Source of the DNA: Roridomyces roridus
Taxonomy: Eukaryota; Basidiomycota; Agaricomycetes; Agaricales; Mycenaceae
Direction: 5' to 3'
NCBI GenBank assembly: GCA_029378245.1
Contig: JARKIF010000014.1
Span: 620,001 to 684,000, forward strand
Length of the DNA: 64,000 nt
How positions within the stretch are numbered: position 1 is the stretch's first letter; each line of letters opens with the position of its first letter. Both the position numbers and the translations under genes were made by a program. Under the pieces are notes generated by a model that was given only the letters and a program-made list of their open reading frames with translations, did not search any database and was not told the DNA's origin. Below are positions 9,144-20,500 of the stretch, piece after piece.

Positions 9144-9463
9144 ATGTCGGCTGGCCAAAAATGGCTTTCATCCAATTACATCATCGCGTTGCAAAGTGGT
9201 GCTGAATTGGAGTGGGAGAGGGACATTTTCAATGTGAGTACCATTCTTTGCTTTCGTACTTTGGTATATTGAAGTTCCGGGAAATACAGGGATGTCTCCT
9301 TCACAGGTCTGCTGTCCTTAGCGCCTACCATGAACGTGAATCCACGACAAGTCCTGAGTCATACCAGAAATTCACATCCCACAAATTCAACGCCAACCTC
9401 AGCACCACGGTCAAGACATATGCACCGTCTCTGGAATTCAAGAATTCAAGAAGATGGACTTGA
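9144..9463 (+). CDS. Small two-exon hypothetical gene or gene fragment (87 aa)
   Basis: I do not recognise this protein. An ATG lies two bases after the LTR remnant. Exon 1 is 9144-9233 (30 codons, MSAGQKWLSS...). A 56-nt intron with GTGAGT...ACAG (9234-9289) keeps the frame into exon 2 (9290-9463), which stops at TGA immediately before an LTR. The product is soluble, with no signal or membrane segment. It could be a surviving piece of a longer host gene, since both ends abut transposons, or a real small gene. Confidence 0.35.
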
Positions 9464-9763
9464 TGTTGTAATAATGGGGGAGGGTGGTCTCAGATAGGGT
9501 GCTGATAGGGCAGGGTCTCAGATGGGTGCTGATATAGCGGTCTCAGATGGGAGGCGAAAAGCCTAGATCCATTGCAAGGTAGCTAGCTATATACCTACAA
9601 AGACAATAGAGCCAGATCTGTACCAAGACAATAAGAAAGATCACTACCAGAACAATAAGAAAGATAGTGATCAGAACAATAAGAAAGAAGATGATAGTGA
9701 ACACAATAAGAAGGAGATGCATATCACCATGTGATCGGACACTCCAAACCACAATCTCCAACA
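9464..9763 (-). mobile_element. Solo LTR, family C (300 bp)
   Basis: It starts TGTTGTAATAATGG and ends TCTCCAACA. CTTGA flanks it at 9459-9463 and 9764-9768. Inside are three near copies of a GGTCTCAGAT...GTGCTGATA unit (about 9491-9550) and four copies of an ACAATAAGAAAGA unit (about 9602-9715). The same LTR occurs in the opposite orientation at 13382-13678. No coding region of this family is visible. Confidence 0.9.
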
Positions 9764-9768
9764 CTTGA

Positions 9769-9931
9769 CTCAGTTTTTCTTGTTCAAAGGTTGAGAATTG
9801 GGTATTCAACAACGTATTGTACAATCCGTAGTCTAGTTTCCAATTGAAGCATGTTCGGTGTGTAGATTGAAAATCCAGGTGGCGGCATAGCTACCAAGGT
9901 GCCCATTCAATACTTGTTTGTCAATACAATG
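9769..9931. other. Host-like sequence between transposons, no gene seen
   Basis: This short AT-rich stretch separates the family-C LTR from the 5'-truncated copia copy Cop-3. I see no conserved reading frame, and it does not match the repeats in the window. Confidence 0.5.
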
Positions 9932-10428
9932 AGATCTTTTCCCCCACCTTCAAGCATGCCACCCTGCGCATTGTCCTTGCGTTGGCTGCTCAGCATGATC
10001 TTCAGCTTCGTTCCTTTGACTTCTCATCTGCTTACCTCAATGGAGACCTGGAGGAGAATGTCTTTATGACTCAGCCCGAAGGGTTTCCACAAGGAGAGAA
10101 GAGCCAGCTTCTCAAACTCAACAAGTCCATCTATGGCTTGAAACAAGCTGGCCGCCAATGGAACAAGAAGCTGAATGCAAAGCTCTTAACTATGGGCTTC
10201 CGGTGCACCCAGTCTGATCGCTCTTGCTATGTCTACTATGATGGCAAAGTACGGATCATCCTTCCTATCTATGTTGATGATGGCACCATTGCTGCCAAAG
10301 ACAACAAAGACATAGATAGGGTCATCGCTCAACTTGGCCAATCATTCAAGGTCAAGGATCTTGGGCCCACACAGTGTTTGCTGGGCATCAAGATTGAGCG
10401 TGACTTTGAGGCTGGCACTGTCTCTCTC

Positions 10429-10551
10429 TGTTGGAAAATGGCTGAAGCAGGATTCGAACCTGCGACCTTCTCAGTATATTCGAGATGCTCTTTAACCAAC
10501 TGAGCTATTCTGCCGATAGTGTGAAGGGAACTCCCAGAAGGACCTTCAACA
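10429..10551 (-). mobile_element. Solo copy of the 123-bp tRNA-bearing LTR, inserted in Cop-3 pol
   Basis: It is the reverse complement of the 7733-7855 LTR, with termini TGTTGG...TTCAACA. CTCTC flanks it at 10424-10428 and 10552-10556. The empty site is preserved in Cop-2 near 7138-7152, where the same reading frame is uninterrupted. This shows the LTR moves as an integrase-dependent element, not as a plain tRNA gene. Confidence 0.92.
10439..10514 (-). tRNA. tRNA-like gene in the solo miniature LTR
   Basis: It is identical to the two copies at 7770-7845 and 8013-8088, on the opposite strand. The A and B boxes are intact, the formal anticodon is TAT, and position 33 is A. The tail after the tRNA has four T residues on the coding strand. 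It lies antisense inside the copia reverse transcriptase. Confidence 0.75.
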
Positions 10552-11399
10552 CTCTCTCACAGCGCCAATATGCTGTGAACATGCTTGAGCAGTTCAACAT
10601 GTCGGATTGCAAGCCAGTGAGCACTCCAATGCTTCCTGGACTTGTCCTGACCAAGGAAATGGGAGCCAAGACTGAAGAGGAGTCCAAGCAGTACAAATCT
10701 GTCTATCTCTCTGCAGTTGGATCTCTTCTCTATCTGGCTACCCAAACGCGCATTGACATCTCCACTGCTGTTGGCATCCTCTCCCGCTTCAATAGCAATC
10801 CTGGTGAAGCCCACTGGAAAGCTGTGAAGCATCTCTTCCGCTACATCAAAGGTACTCTGGACTACAAACTCACCTACACCAAATCACCATCTGGCACTTC
10901 CTTTATCACCTACACTGATGCTGATCATGGTGGCTGCAAAGACACTGGGAAAAGCACAGGTGGATATGTTGTCATGATGAATGGTGCACCAGTGTGCTGG
11001 AAGAGCAAGCTGCAATCTACAGTCTCGCTCTCCACCACTGAAGCAGAGTACATTGCAGTAGTGGATGCAGGCAAGGAGACAAAATGGGTGCGCAATTTGC
11101 TATGGGAGTTGGGGTACAAGGTGTTTGGCAGTTCTGTGATCTACATGGACAACCAGTCTGCCATTCAAGTCTCCAAAAATCCTGAGCACCATGGTCGGAT
11201 GAAACATCTTGACCTTGCTCACTACTGGCTTCGAGATGAAGTTGCCAGAGGCACTCTTCGCATTGAATATGTGCCAACCCAGGAGCAGTTAGCTGACTTG
11301 CTCACAAAACCCCTCCCTCGTCCTGCTCTGGAACATCTACTAGGACTTATGGGAATCCGGGGGAGCTAAGCGAGACTGCCTGCCCAGGTCCCGGGGGAG

Positions 11400-11697
11400 T
11401 GTTGGAAGTTGTTGATCAACTGATGATATTGATTGATGGACTGATGGTATTCTCGTGTTCTGGTCATGTGACCGTGTTTCTGATATTCATCTGACATGGG
11501 AATTCTCCCATGATATGCTTCTTTCCTATTGTATTTACCAATTAGGACTTCCTTTTGTTCTGACAAGTATATAGACAGCTGTCATGTAGCCTAGGTCCCC
11601 AGTTTCTCACTGTTGACCTCAGGCATGTAGTTTCATAGTCACCAATACAGAGTTTCTCACTGTTGACCTCAGTTCATCTGTGCTGCCTGCTTCAACA
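11400..11697 (+). repeat. 3' LTR of Cop-3 (298 bp)
   Basis: It starts TGTTGGAAG and ends CTTCAACA. It follows the purine tract of Cop-3. The TTTCTCACTGTTGACCTCAG repeat occurs twice, near 11609 and 11653. Confidence 0.92.
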
Positions 11698-14680
11698 CTC
11701 TGGTCTTGCCATTGTCATAGACATAGCAGGAGCAATCTGACTGGATACATTTGGAGCCCATTGAAAGGAGCTTTGCATGCAGCTTCTTGTTCCACTGCCG
11801 GCCAGCCTGCTTCAACCCATAGATGGCTTTACCAAGGTGAAGCACCTGGCCTGGTTTTCCTTGTGGAAACCTTCAGGTCCAGTCATATAGACATCTTCCT
11901 CAAGATCTCCATTCAGGAAGGCAGATGAGAAATCAAAGGAACAAAGATGAAGATCATGCTGAGCAGCAAGAGCAAGGACAATGCGAAGGGTGGATGCCTT
12001 CATGGTGGGAGAGAAGACCTCAACAAAGTCAATGCCATGGCGTTGGCCACGGCCATCAGCAACAAGCCGAGCTTTATAGCGCTCAATGGTGCCATTGTGC
12101 TTGATGAGAAAGACCCATTGAGAGCGAATTGGCTTTATGCCAGGTGGACAATCCACAACATCCCAAGTGCAGTTCTCCAGTAGTGAGTTAATCTCCTCAA
12201 CTGCTGCCTCCTTCCACAGATGTGCATCCTCACGTTGCAAAGCTTCGTGATAGGAGCGCGGGTTGCCAGAGTGGATAGCAGACCTTGCATACTCCACAGA
12301 GATGGAATTGGTCTCCTGTAGCACCATGTCTGCTGGATCTCCTTCATGAGCAACAATGAGTGCGCTTCCAGCTTGGATTAGCAACTCATCATCGCTCTCA
12401 GGCTCTTCAGGTGCAAGGGGCTCATCATCGGAGTCTGAGACAACCACTGGAGTAGGTTGACGAGCTTCCCAGCGGCGCTCGCTCTCAGGGCACCGATCCC
12501 TTTCTTCTCCACGCTGTTTGCGACGAGCAGCAACACCAATGGGAGAAGGAGCATCAGGCAGAAGAGCAGGAGGTGGTGTAGGAGTACGATGACCAATAGG
12601 ATCAGGAGCAGGCGATTTGGGAGTAGCAGGTGGGGAAGGAGGATCTGCTGGCTCAGGAGCAGGTGGATGAGCTTCAGCAGCTGGAGGTACAGGTGGATTG
12701 GCCAAAACAGCTGGAGGGGGTGCAAGATGCACATTATCATCGTCCTCATCTCCCCCGGCATTGCGCACTCCTACAGATGGAGCCGCTGGCACAGAAGGAA
12801 GAGAATGGATGAGCGAGGATGGAGGTGTCTTTGGGCACTTTTTCATAGCCTCCAGGAAAATAACGCTCGTCAAAGACAGCGTGTTCCGCAATGACTATTT
12901 TGCCGGTGATGGGATTGTAGAGCTTCCAACCCTTGTATTCGGATGGATATCCCACAAAGATGCATTTCTGGAAGTGAATCCCAGAGGCATCTCGTTTGTC
13001 CTTCTGCACAGGCACATAGGCCAGGCAGCCCCATACTCGAAGATGCGCCACATCCGGCTTCTCCTTGTACCAGACAGAGCTGATAAGGAGTGGTGTCTGG
13101 AATGCGCGCAGTAGGATGCATGTTCCCCACATGAATGTAGGCTTCAACAGCGAGTGCCCTGAAGGAAGGCGGAAGATTTGCTTCATGCAACATAGCAATT
13201 GCATGTTCATCCATGGTGCGGTTACCACGTTCAGCCGTCCCGTTCTGCTGTGGTCTATTCCTCGTCGAATGATGACGCACAATGCCTTCAGAAGCGAGGT
13301 AGTCCTCAAACTCTGTGGACATGTACTCTCCACCTTCATCATCCTGAAATGCCTTGATTTTGCGTTCAAAATGGTTCTCAGTGTTGCAGATTGTGGTTTG
13401 GAGTGTCCGATCACATGATGATATGCATCTCCTTCTTATTGTGTTCACTATCATCTTCTTTCTTATTGTTCTGATCACTATCTTTCTTATTGTTCTGGTA
13501 GTGATCTTTCTTATTGTCTTGGTACAGATCTGGCTCTATTGTCTGTGTAGGTATAGCTAGCTACCTTGCAATGGATCTAGGCTTTTCGCCTCCCATCTGA
13601 GACCGCTATATCAGCACCCATCTGAGACCCTGCCTTATCAGCACCCTATCTGAGACCACCCTCCCCCTTATTACAACACTCAGCACGAGCTTTGAACTTC
13701 TTGAACGCCATGAGTGCACCACTCTTTCTTTTCATGTGCAACACCACTTTGAAGCCAGTGTGGTCGTCAATGAAGACGATACAGTGTTTCCAGCCTTCAC
13801 GAGTGAAGACTTTGTACTGCTTCAAATCAGAGTGGATGAAATCAAGTGGCGCTTCAGCTCGATGTCCAGTGGAAGGGAAAGGAGCAGCATTCAGCTTGCC
13901 AGCAAGGCATGGCTCACAGATTGGATCTGGCTTCTGGTCCAAAGTGAGAGTGGCACCAGTAACCAGACCCTTGCGCAAGATCAACTTTGTATCAGAGTGA
14001 TGGCCAAGCCGACGGTGCAGCAAGTCCAGATCAAGGGGCAAGGTTCCAACTGCGGACATAGCTGTGAACTTTGGGACTTCTATCTCCCTGACCTATGCCT
14101 GGTTCCTCTCATCAATGTCTGCCTCAAAGAGTAGTTGGTTACGCCAGATGAAGGATATAAGGGTTCCTTGCATCGTGACGACATAGTTGTGAACTCGGGC
14201 AAGATATGTGGTGGAGATGAGGTTGTGAGACAACATTGGAACATATAGGACCTTGGTCAGGATGACAGATGGGCTGGGGCGTCCATTGATGACTGGATGC
14301 AGCTCTATCTCTCCAATCAGCTCAGAATACACAACAACTCCATTGGCAATTTCGATTGCAGCTCGATGAGAGGATGCATTGAGCAATAGCTCGCGCCTGG
14401 GTGTCATGTGTGAGGTGGCTCCAGAATCAGGATTTCATAGCTGGGCAGGAGGGAGTTGAGCTGAATTGGAAAGAAGGCTAGCATTGGACGCCCGATGAAA
14501 CAGCTGTTCATGTGGGGTTTCGTCTTTGAAACAGTCCAGAAACCAGGCTAAGTTCCCTGCTGAACAGTCCAAGACGGCATGGGTTCCACCACAGAGCATG
14601 CACGAGGGTGCCTGGGTGGAAATGGGGGTAGGAACGCACAAAGGCATCAAGAAATGATAGATGATGATAATGAAGTTCCA
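11698..14680 (-). pseudogene. Cop-4 pol (gag-less), with a solo LTR and frame breaks
   Basis: A knuckle-like CMLCGGTH...C has one residue fewer than the usual CCHC spacing. It is followed by HHCC zinc region residues (LHRRLGHH, CEPCLAGK), integrase core motifs (HSDLK, QDDEGGEY, AERGNR), a long proline-rich linker and the reverse transcriptase start (PIRSQWVFLIK, AFLNGDLEEDVYM). The family-C LTR at 13382-13678 interrupts the integrase. Frame changes occur around 14095, 14430 and in the integrase C-terminal part. It is more diverged from Cop-2 than Cop-1 is. Confidence 0.82.
13382..13678 (+). mobile_element. Solo LTR, family C (297 bp), inserted in the Cop-4 integrase
   Basis: It starts TGTTGCAGATTG and ends TTACAACA. 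CTCAG flanks it at 13377-13381 and 13679-13683. It is the same family as 9464-9763 in the other orientation, including the TATTGTTCT-type and CTGAGACC-type internal repeats. Confidence 0.92.
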
Positions 14681-15031
14681 AGGCAAATGTGTGCAGATGG
14701 CGAGAACCAGATAAACTGGGCCCTCAGGAGCGTGTGTGAAGAATGGATGTAGATAAAGCAAGAGACAATTGAGATGGTCAAAAGACTAGTTCTACTGAGC
14801 AACCAGTTGTCGAGCACTAATGGCCCCAACCCCAAGATCAACGGATTGACTACCGTTTGTTTCCTGGTGGACTAAAGACTACCTCAAAACAGAGGGTTCG
14901 TCCCAACAGTTGAAGCTCCTATCTACAAAGGAAGGCACACAACGCTATAAGGGCAAGCACAGCACAGAAAATGCGATGGGATGTGAATCTCAAAGGATGT
15001 TAGACTTCAGTTCAGGCCGGGGCCCATAACC
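14681..15031 (-). other. Cop-4 leader and primer-binding site
   Basis: This copia leader lies on the minus strand. GGGCCCATAACC at 15020-15031 is the primer-binding site next to the LTR. It is related to 8104-8398. No gene is seen. Confidence 0.7.
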
Positions 15032-15580
15032 TGTTGAAACAGGAAGCACAGTGGACTGAGTCAACAGTGAGAAACTCTTTTACACAGGGGGGAATGCATC
15101 TTTTCCGCATTGCGGAAATACTTTATTTACACAGCATTTCCGCAATATTTCCGCAACATTTCCGCCAGCTCCAAAAATGGGTGATAAAAGTCAAAATCAG
15201 CCAATTTAGCAGAGAATCTGATGCTTATGTAATGGAATCAACACATTTCCGCCATGCGGAAATGTTGCGGAAATCATGCGGAAATACTGCGGAAATATAA
15301 AATTTCCGCTCTGCGGAAAAGATGCCTTCCCCCCTGTGTTATTCAATATGAGAAGAAATACACACCTGAGTCAACAGTGAGAAACTGGGGACTCAGGTCT
15401 ACTCTAGCTGGTATATATGTGTACCAAGACAAAGGGAATGCCTAAATAAGAAACTACAAGGGGAATGCCATAAAGGGAACAAGGGCATGATGCCATCAAA
15501 CACGATCACATGATTATAATGTGACACAAACATGCCATCAGTCCATCAATGATCGATGATGCAATCACTGATCTCCAACA
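15032..15580 (-). repeat. copia LTR shared by Cop-4 and Cop-5, enlarged by a MITE
   Basis: It starts TGTTGAAAC and ends TCTCCAACA. Without the MITE and its 3-bp duplication it is 290 bp, diverged from the 298-bp LTRs elsewhere. Primer-binding site lies on its left and a purine tract (CCCGGGGGAG on the minus strand, 15581-15590) on its right. It is therefore 5' LTR to Cop-4 and 3' LTR to Cop-5, as after LTR-LTR recombination. Confidence 0.85.
15083..15338. mobile_element. MITE copy 1 (256 bp, CACAGGGGGG terminal inverted repeats)
   Basis: The ends are CACAGGGGGGAA...TTCCCCCCTGTG, and the inverted repeat extends inwards through CATCTTTTCCGC. TTA flanks it at 15080-15082 and 15339-15341. Inside are many copies of TTTCCGC/GCGGAAA in both orientations, so the whole element could fold into a long hairpin. 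A 3-bp duplication with CAC ends suggests a CACTA-type transposase source. No coding capacity. Confidence 0.88.
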
Positions 15581-15590
15581 CTCCCCCGGG

Positions 15591-16010
15591 ACGTGGCAAG
15601 TGTGCTTAGCTCCCCCAGAATCCCATAAGGGTCAGGAGGCGCTGTAGGGCAGGTCGAGGAAGGGGTTTGGTGAGAAGGTCGGCCAGCTGGTCCTGAGTGG
15701 GCACATAATCAATCTTGATAGTCCCTCGAGCCACCTTGTCACGAAGCCAATAATGAGCCATGTCAAGATGCTTCATTCAACCATGGTGCTCAGGGTTGTT
15801 GGCCACTTTGATAGCAGACTGGTTGTCCAAATAGAGAACAGAGCTTCCAAACACCTTGTATCCCAACTCCCAAAGAAGGTTGCGCACCCATTTGGTCTCC
15901 TTGCCTGCATCCACTCCAGCAATGTACTCTGCTTCAGTAGTGGAGAGCGAAACTGTAGACTGTAGTTTGCTCTTCCAACTGATCGATGATGCAATCACTG
16001 ATCTCCAACA
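15591..16010 (-). pseudogene. Cop-5: fragment of copia RNase H joined to an LTR tip
   Basis: The minus strand encodes the RNase H C-terminal half (STTEAEYIA, LYLDNQSAI, NPEHHG) down to the purine tract. At about 15979 pol is joined to the terminal 32 bp of the LTR (15979-16010, identical to 15549-15580). The middle of the element is lost. A frame break follows NPEHHG. Confidence 0.85.
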
Positions 16011-16480
16011 CGAAATCGTGTGGCAGCAAGAGTACCGTGGTTGCATCGTGTGGCAGCAAGAGTACCGCAGCAACCACTCCGAGCTTCTTCCCAACGATGA
16101 GGTTCGTGACGAACTCAGCAATTTTCACAGGGGGGAACCTCACTTTTCCGCACAGCGGGAATTTTATATTTCTGCAGTATTTCCGCATGATTTCCGCAAC
16201 ATTTCCGCATGGCGGAAATGTGTTGATTTCATTACATAAGCATGAGGTTCTCTGCTAAATTGGCAGATTTTGATTTTTATCACCTATTTTTGGAGCTGGC
16301 GGAAATGTTGCGGAAATACTGCGGAAATGTTGCGTAAATAAAGTATTTCCGCGGTGCGGAAAAGATGCCTTCCCCCCTGTGTTTATCACTCAAGACCAAG
16401 GACCCAATTGCACTCTGGGAAACACAAGCCACCGTGTCAGACAATGAGGTGAAGGTCTTAAACAAGTAGTTAATGCCAAT
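16011..16480 (+). pseudogene. Host gene fragment interrupted by a MITE
   Basis: I do not recognise the protein. A frame is open from the transposon edge at 16011 (EIVWQQEYR repeated twice, then SELLPNDEVRDELSNF) up to a MITE at 16126. Reading across the excised MITE (keeping one TTT) continues the frame for about 22 codons (ITQDQGPNCT...) to a stop near 16445. A 23-base direct repeat (16014-16036 and 16044-16066) gives the duplicated WQQEYR. It is probably the 3' end of a host gene destroyed by the island. Confidence 0.35.
16126..16381. mobile_element. MITE copy 2 (256 bp), opposite orientation
   Basis: The ends are CACAGGGGGGAA...TTCCCCCCTGTG. TTT flanks it at 16123-16125 and 16382-16384. 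Its inner sequence is the reverse complement of copy 1 with scattered differences, and it has exactly the same length. Confidence 0.88.
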
Positions 16481-16832
16481 GGTTTCATGTACGAGACGCC
16501 AATCATTTTTTGGGGGAAGGCTTTGTGCTATGTAACTTTGAATTTGAATAGACTCAAATCCGGTAGTGGGCCTTGCCGCTTGTCAGCCCTACAGCCTTAT
16601 TCCTTTTATTTCAAACTCCAACAGCTTGCGGCTGCACCAAAACGGCGGTCCACGGCATCAGAAACCTCCAAACAACTGTGCTGAGCTCCCGCAGTGCAGT
16701 GACATTGATGGTGGCCAACTGCCCAGCAATAACGCAATAAGGTCTTGGCATATATCCCACCTTTGACGCGTTATAGCTACTATAGCACTGTTGAATGAAC
16801 ATTGGAAGAATCGAAACAATTCCAGACGCACT
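16481..16832. other. Boundary region between transposon island and gene space, no gene seen
   Basis: No supported coding region, repeat or RNA gene is visible. It includes the 3' flank of TSR2. Confidence 0.5.
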
Positions 16833-17424
16833 TTATCTGTGACTCTTCCCCTTGCCCTTGACCATCGTAAATCCATCCTCGTCCACCTCGGGTTCCTCTC
16901 GAGGCCGCGGTTGCTGAGCCACAAGCTGCGGTGCCTCGTCTTCATCCATCGCGCTCCCGTCGTCATCGTCGTCTTCATCTTCATCTTCCCACTCCTCAGC
17001 CTCTGCACTGCTAATCTCTTGTGCAGCAGCCCTCTTGCCCCTCATTCCAACAGCCTTCTCCTCAAACTTCCTCACCAACTCATCCTTGCCCACCCTCGTC
17101 TCATCCCACAGTTGAACAACATCCAGCGCCACAGCTTCGGCGCTCCCATCCTGCACATCCACATCAAATTCGTCTGCGAGGATCTGGAGGAGCATCTCTT
17201 CGACATATTGGTCATCCGGCGTCGGCACTGTCTCTTCAAACGCGTCGACGAGCACCGAGGCGAGCCATGTGCGTTTTTGTGTACCACCAGCGCCGCCCCA
17301 GCCTTGTTGGACAGCTACTTGGAGGGTGTCCCAAGTTTCGAGGCGTGCGATTAGTAATTACACCGCGTGCAAAGAGAACAGAGGATGGCGGTGGTGGGGC
17401 GGGAGGCGCGGAGGAGGTGTCCAT
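16833..17424 (-). CDS. TSR2: Pre-rRNA-processing protein TSR2
   Basis: TSR2 is a chaperone that delivers eS26 to pre-40S particles. The minus strand from the ATG at 17424 encodes MDTSSAPP...SSVLFARGV. The conserved core LETWDTLQVAVQQGWGG follows one frame later, then an EDEDEDDDDDG acidic stretch and the C-terminal motif DEDGFTMVKGKGK, which are typical of the family. No intron of plausible length joins the two frames: the shift falls within about 10 bases near 17349. One extra base would explain it (assembly error, recent mutation or programmed slippage). Stop at 16833-16835. The family assignment is secure; integrity is not. Confidence 0.85.
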
Positions 17425-17575
17425 GGTCGTGAGCGGTCGTGATTGGATCATGATCGATCAATTGGGCCTCTCTATTCTCAATGTACAAGAAAAAAACCTA
17501 GAGTTTACCAGAGTCTACCGTCCAAATTCCTCCCTTCCCTTGGCATCGCTCCTGACCCAGAAAAGGCCGCTGACC

Positions 17576-18584
17576 TCAAGCCGTCACCTTGGAGATGACC
17601 TTGGCCATCTGGTCAATATTAATGAACTGCACCCGACTCTCCAACTCCTTGACCGTCTCATACCACACAAACGTACTCTCCTTTGTCCCCCGGAAAAAAG
17701 CACACGCGCACTGATAATGCTCCTCCACCAACACGTCCCGCCGTGCCACGCCCAAACTGGCACGCAAGATCCGAAACTCCCAGCCCTGTAGCGGGTGGTT
17801 GTTGCGGAGCGCCGTATTCGCGGGGATGTTGAACTCCAGGCGCGCCCAGTCGAAACCGGGGGGTTGACCGATGGCTTTGATGTACGCTTGTTTGAGCGAG
17901 ATGCAAAGGCGGCGGAGGACAAACTTGGTCGCCGAGAGAGGGTTCCAGGAGGCTGAGCTCCGTGGCCGTGAGCTGGAATGACATGGAGGGACGTGTCAGC
18001 ATGGGATGGCGCAGCACACACCTTATGGCTCATACTCCGTGTACATCTTTGGGCTCACCCCACGGGGTTCTACCGCTACCTGCTTGATACCAAGGCCGAT
18101 ATTGACGACGTTGGGTTGTATGCCCTGGGTCATGGCCATGCCGCACAGCGACGTCTCGAACGCGAGATGATACCCAATCATTGAATGGAGGAATTTTTCG
18201 GGTGGCATGCCGTCGGGTGTCTAGATCGTGGGCGATGCGTGCCGAGTCATAGCGCGCAGCAGGCACGCACCTGTTCTATCCAATGTTGCCCATTCTGAGT
18301 TACAGAGTCCCTCCACTTGGCGCATCATGAGCAGCGGGAGTAGGTGGGTCATGACCTGTCCTTTGGCGTAGGGTGAGTGAGAGACGACGGGGAGGGTAGA
18401 TGACGCACGAAAGCTGTCTGCATTGGGTGGGTCAAAGGCGATCTTGGCGTGTGGAACACATTCAGCGACGACCTTGTGGCACTCGGTGTACTCCTGCCAG
18501 TCAGTCAGAGGCGACTAAGGGGGACGCAGGCGACTGTTTTTTGAGACGAGAGACACCAGACGAGGATTGACGCGTATCTTGCAT
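17576..18584 (-). CDS. Unrecognised conserved-looking multi-exon gene
   Basis: I cannot name this protein. The minus strand can be read as a spliced gene from the ATG at 18584 (MQDTRQSSS) with introns of about 45-60 nt at about 18500-18552, 18365-18411, 18223-18271, 18012-18070 and 17939-17989. Recognisable exon text includes YTECHKVVAECVPHAKIAF, MTHLLPLLMMRQVEGLC, EKFLHSMIGYHLAFETSL, FVLRRLCISLKQAYIKAIG and a C-terminus FFRGTKESTFVWYETVKEL. It is about 260-280 aa, helical, with no signal or membrane segment. Its start lies only 42 bp beyond the LPD1 stop on the same strand. Exon 1 is uncertain. Confidence 0.6.
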
Positions 18585-18626
18585 ATATATTACTGAGAGA
18601 GAAATAATCTATTGTGAGGTACTTGG

Positions 18627-20412
<1,786 letters not shown>

Positions 20413-20500
20413 TGGTCAAGAGCGGGTTGCGGCGGAGTGATGGGTGTACTCTTGCTTGGCCAATAGATTTTTACACAACTTGCACATTCACTCTATTTAC

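Larger units (their letters stand above)
9932..11369 (+). pseudogene. Cop-3 reverse transcriptase and RNase H, split by a tRNA-bearing solo LTR
   Basis: The reverse transcriptase has YVDD near 10272. After the insertion at 10429-10551 the frame resumes with SQRQYAVNML. It reaches an apparently complete RNase H with YTDADHGG, STTEAEYIA and YMDNQSAI, and ends LMGIRGS at 11369. One inserted element and loss of everything 5' of the reverse transcriptase make it non-functional. It is the only copy here with the full copia C-terminus. Confidence 0.88.
9932..11697 (+). mobile_element. 5'-truncated copia copy Cop-3 with intact 3' end and LTR
   Basis: Copia homology starts inside the reverse transcriptase (equivalent to about 6650 in Cop-2) and continues through RNase H to a stop at 11369. 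A purine tract (CCCGGGGGAG, 11390-11399) and a full LTR (11400-11697) follow. The LTR end abuts a minus-strand copia reverse transcriptase (Cop-4), so the two copies meet in opposite directions. Confidence 0.9.
11698..15580 (-). mobile_element. copia copy Cop-4 (minus), 3' end missing
   Basis: Reading leftwards from the LTR at 15032-15580: primer-binding site (15020-15031), leader, knuckle and protease (about 14680-14100), integrase (about 14060-12890, split by a solo LTR), linker, and reverse transcriptase up to 11698, where Cop-3 abuts. Like Cop-1 it lacks the N-terminal gag: only about 430 bp separate primer-binding site and knuckle, against about 1000 bp in Cop-2. Its LTR also serves as the 3' LTR of Cop-5. 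Confidence 0.88.

Noticed and set aside
1..16480. Repeat-induced point mutation (RIP) of the transposons
   Set aside because: Long pol frames remain open and copies agree closely without an obvious excess of C-to-T change; RIP is also mainly an ascomycete process.
16611..16802. Open frames between the island and TSR2
   Set aside because: No conserved motif, no plausible splice context and low complexity; treated as noncoding.
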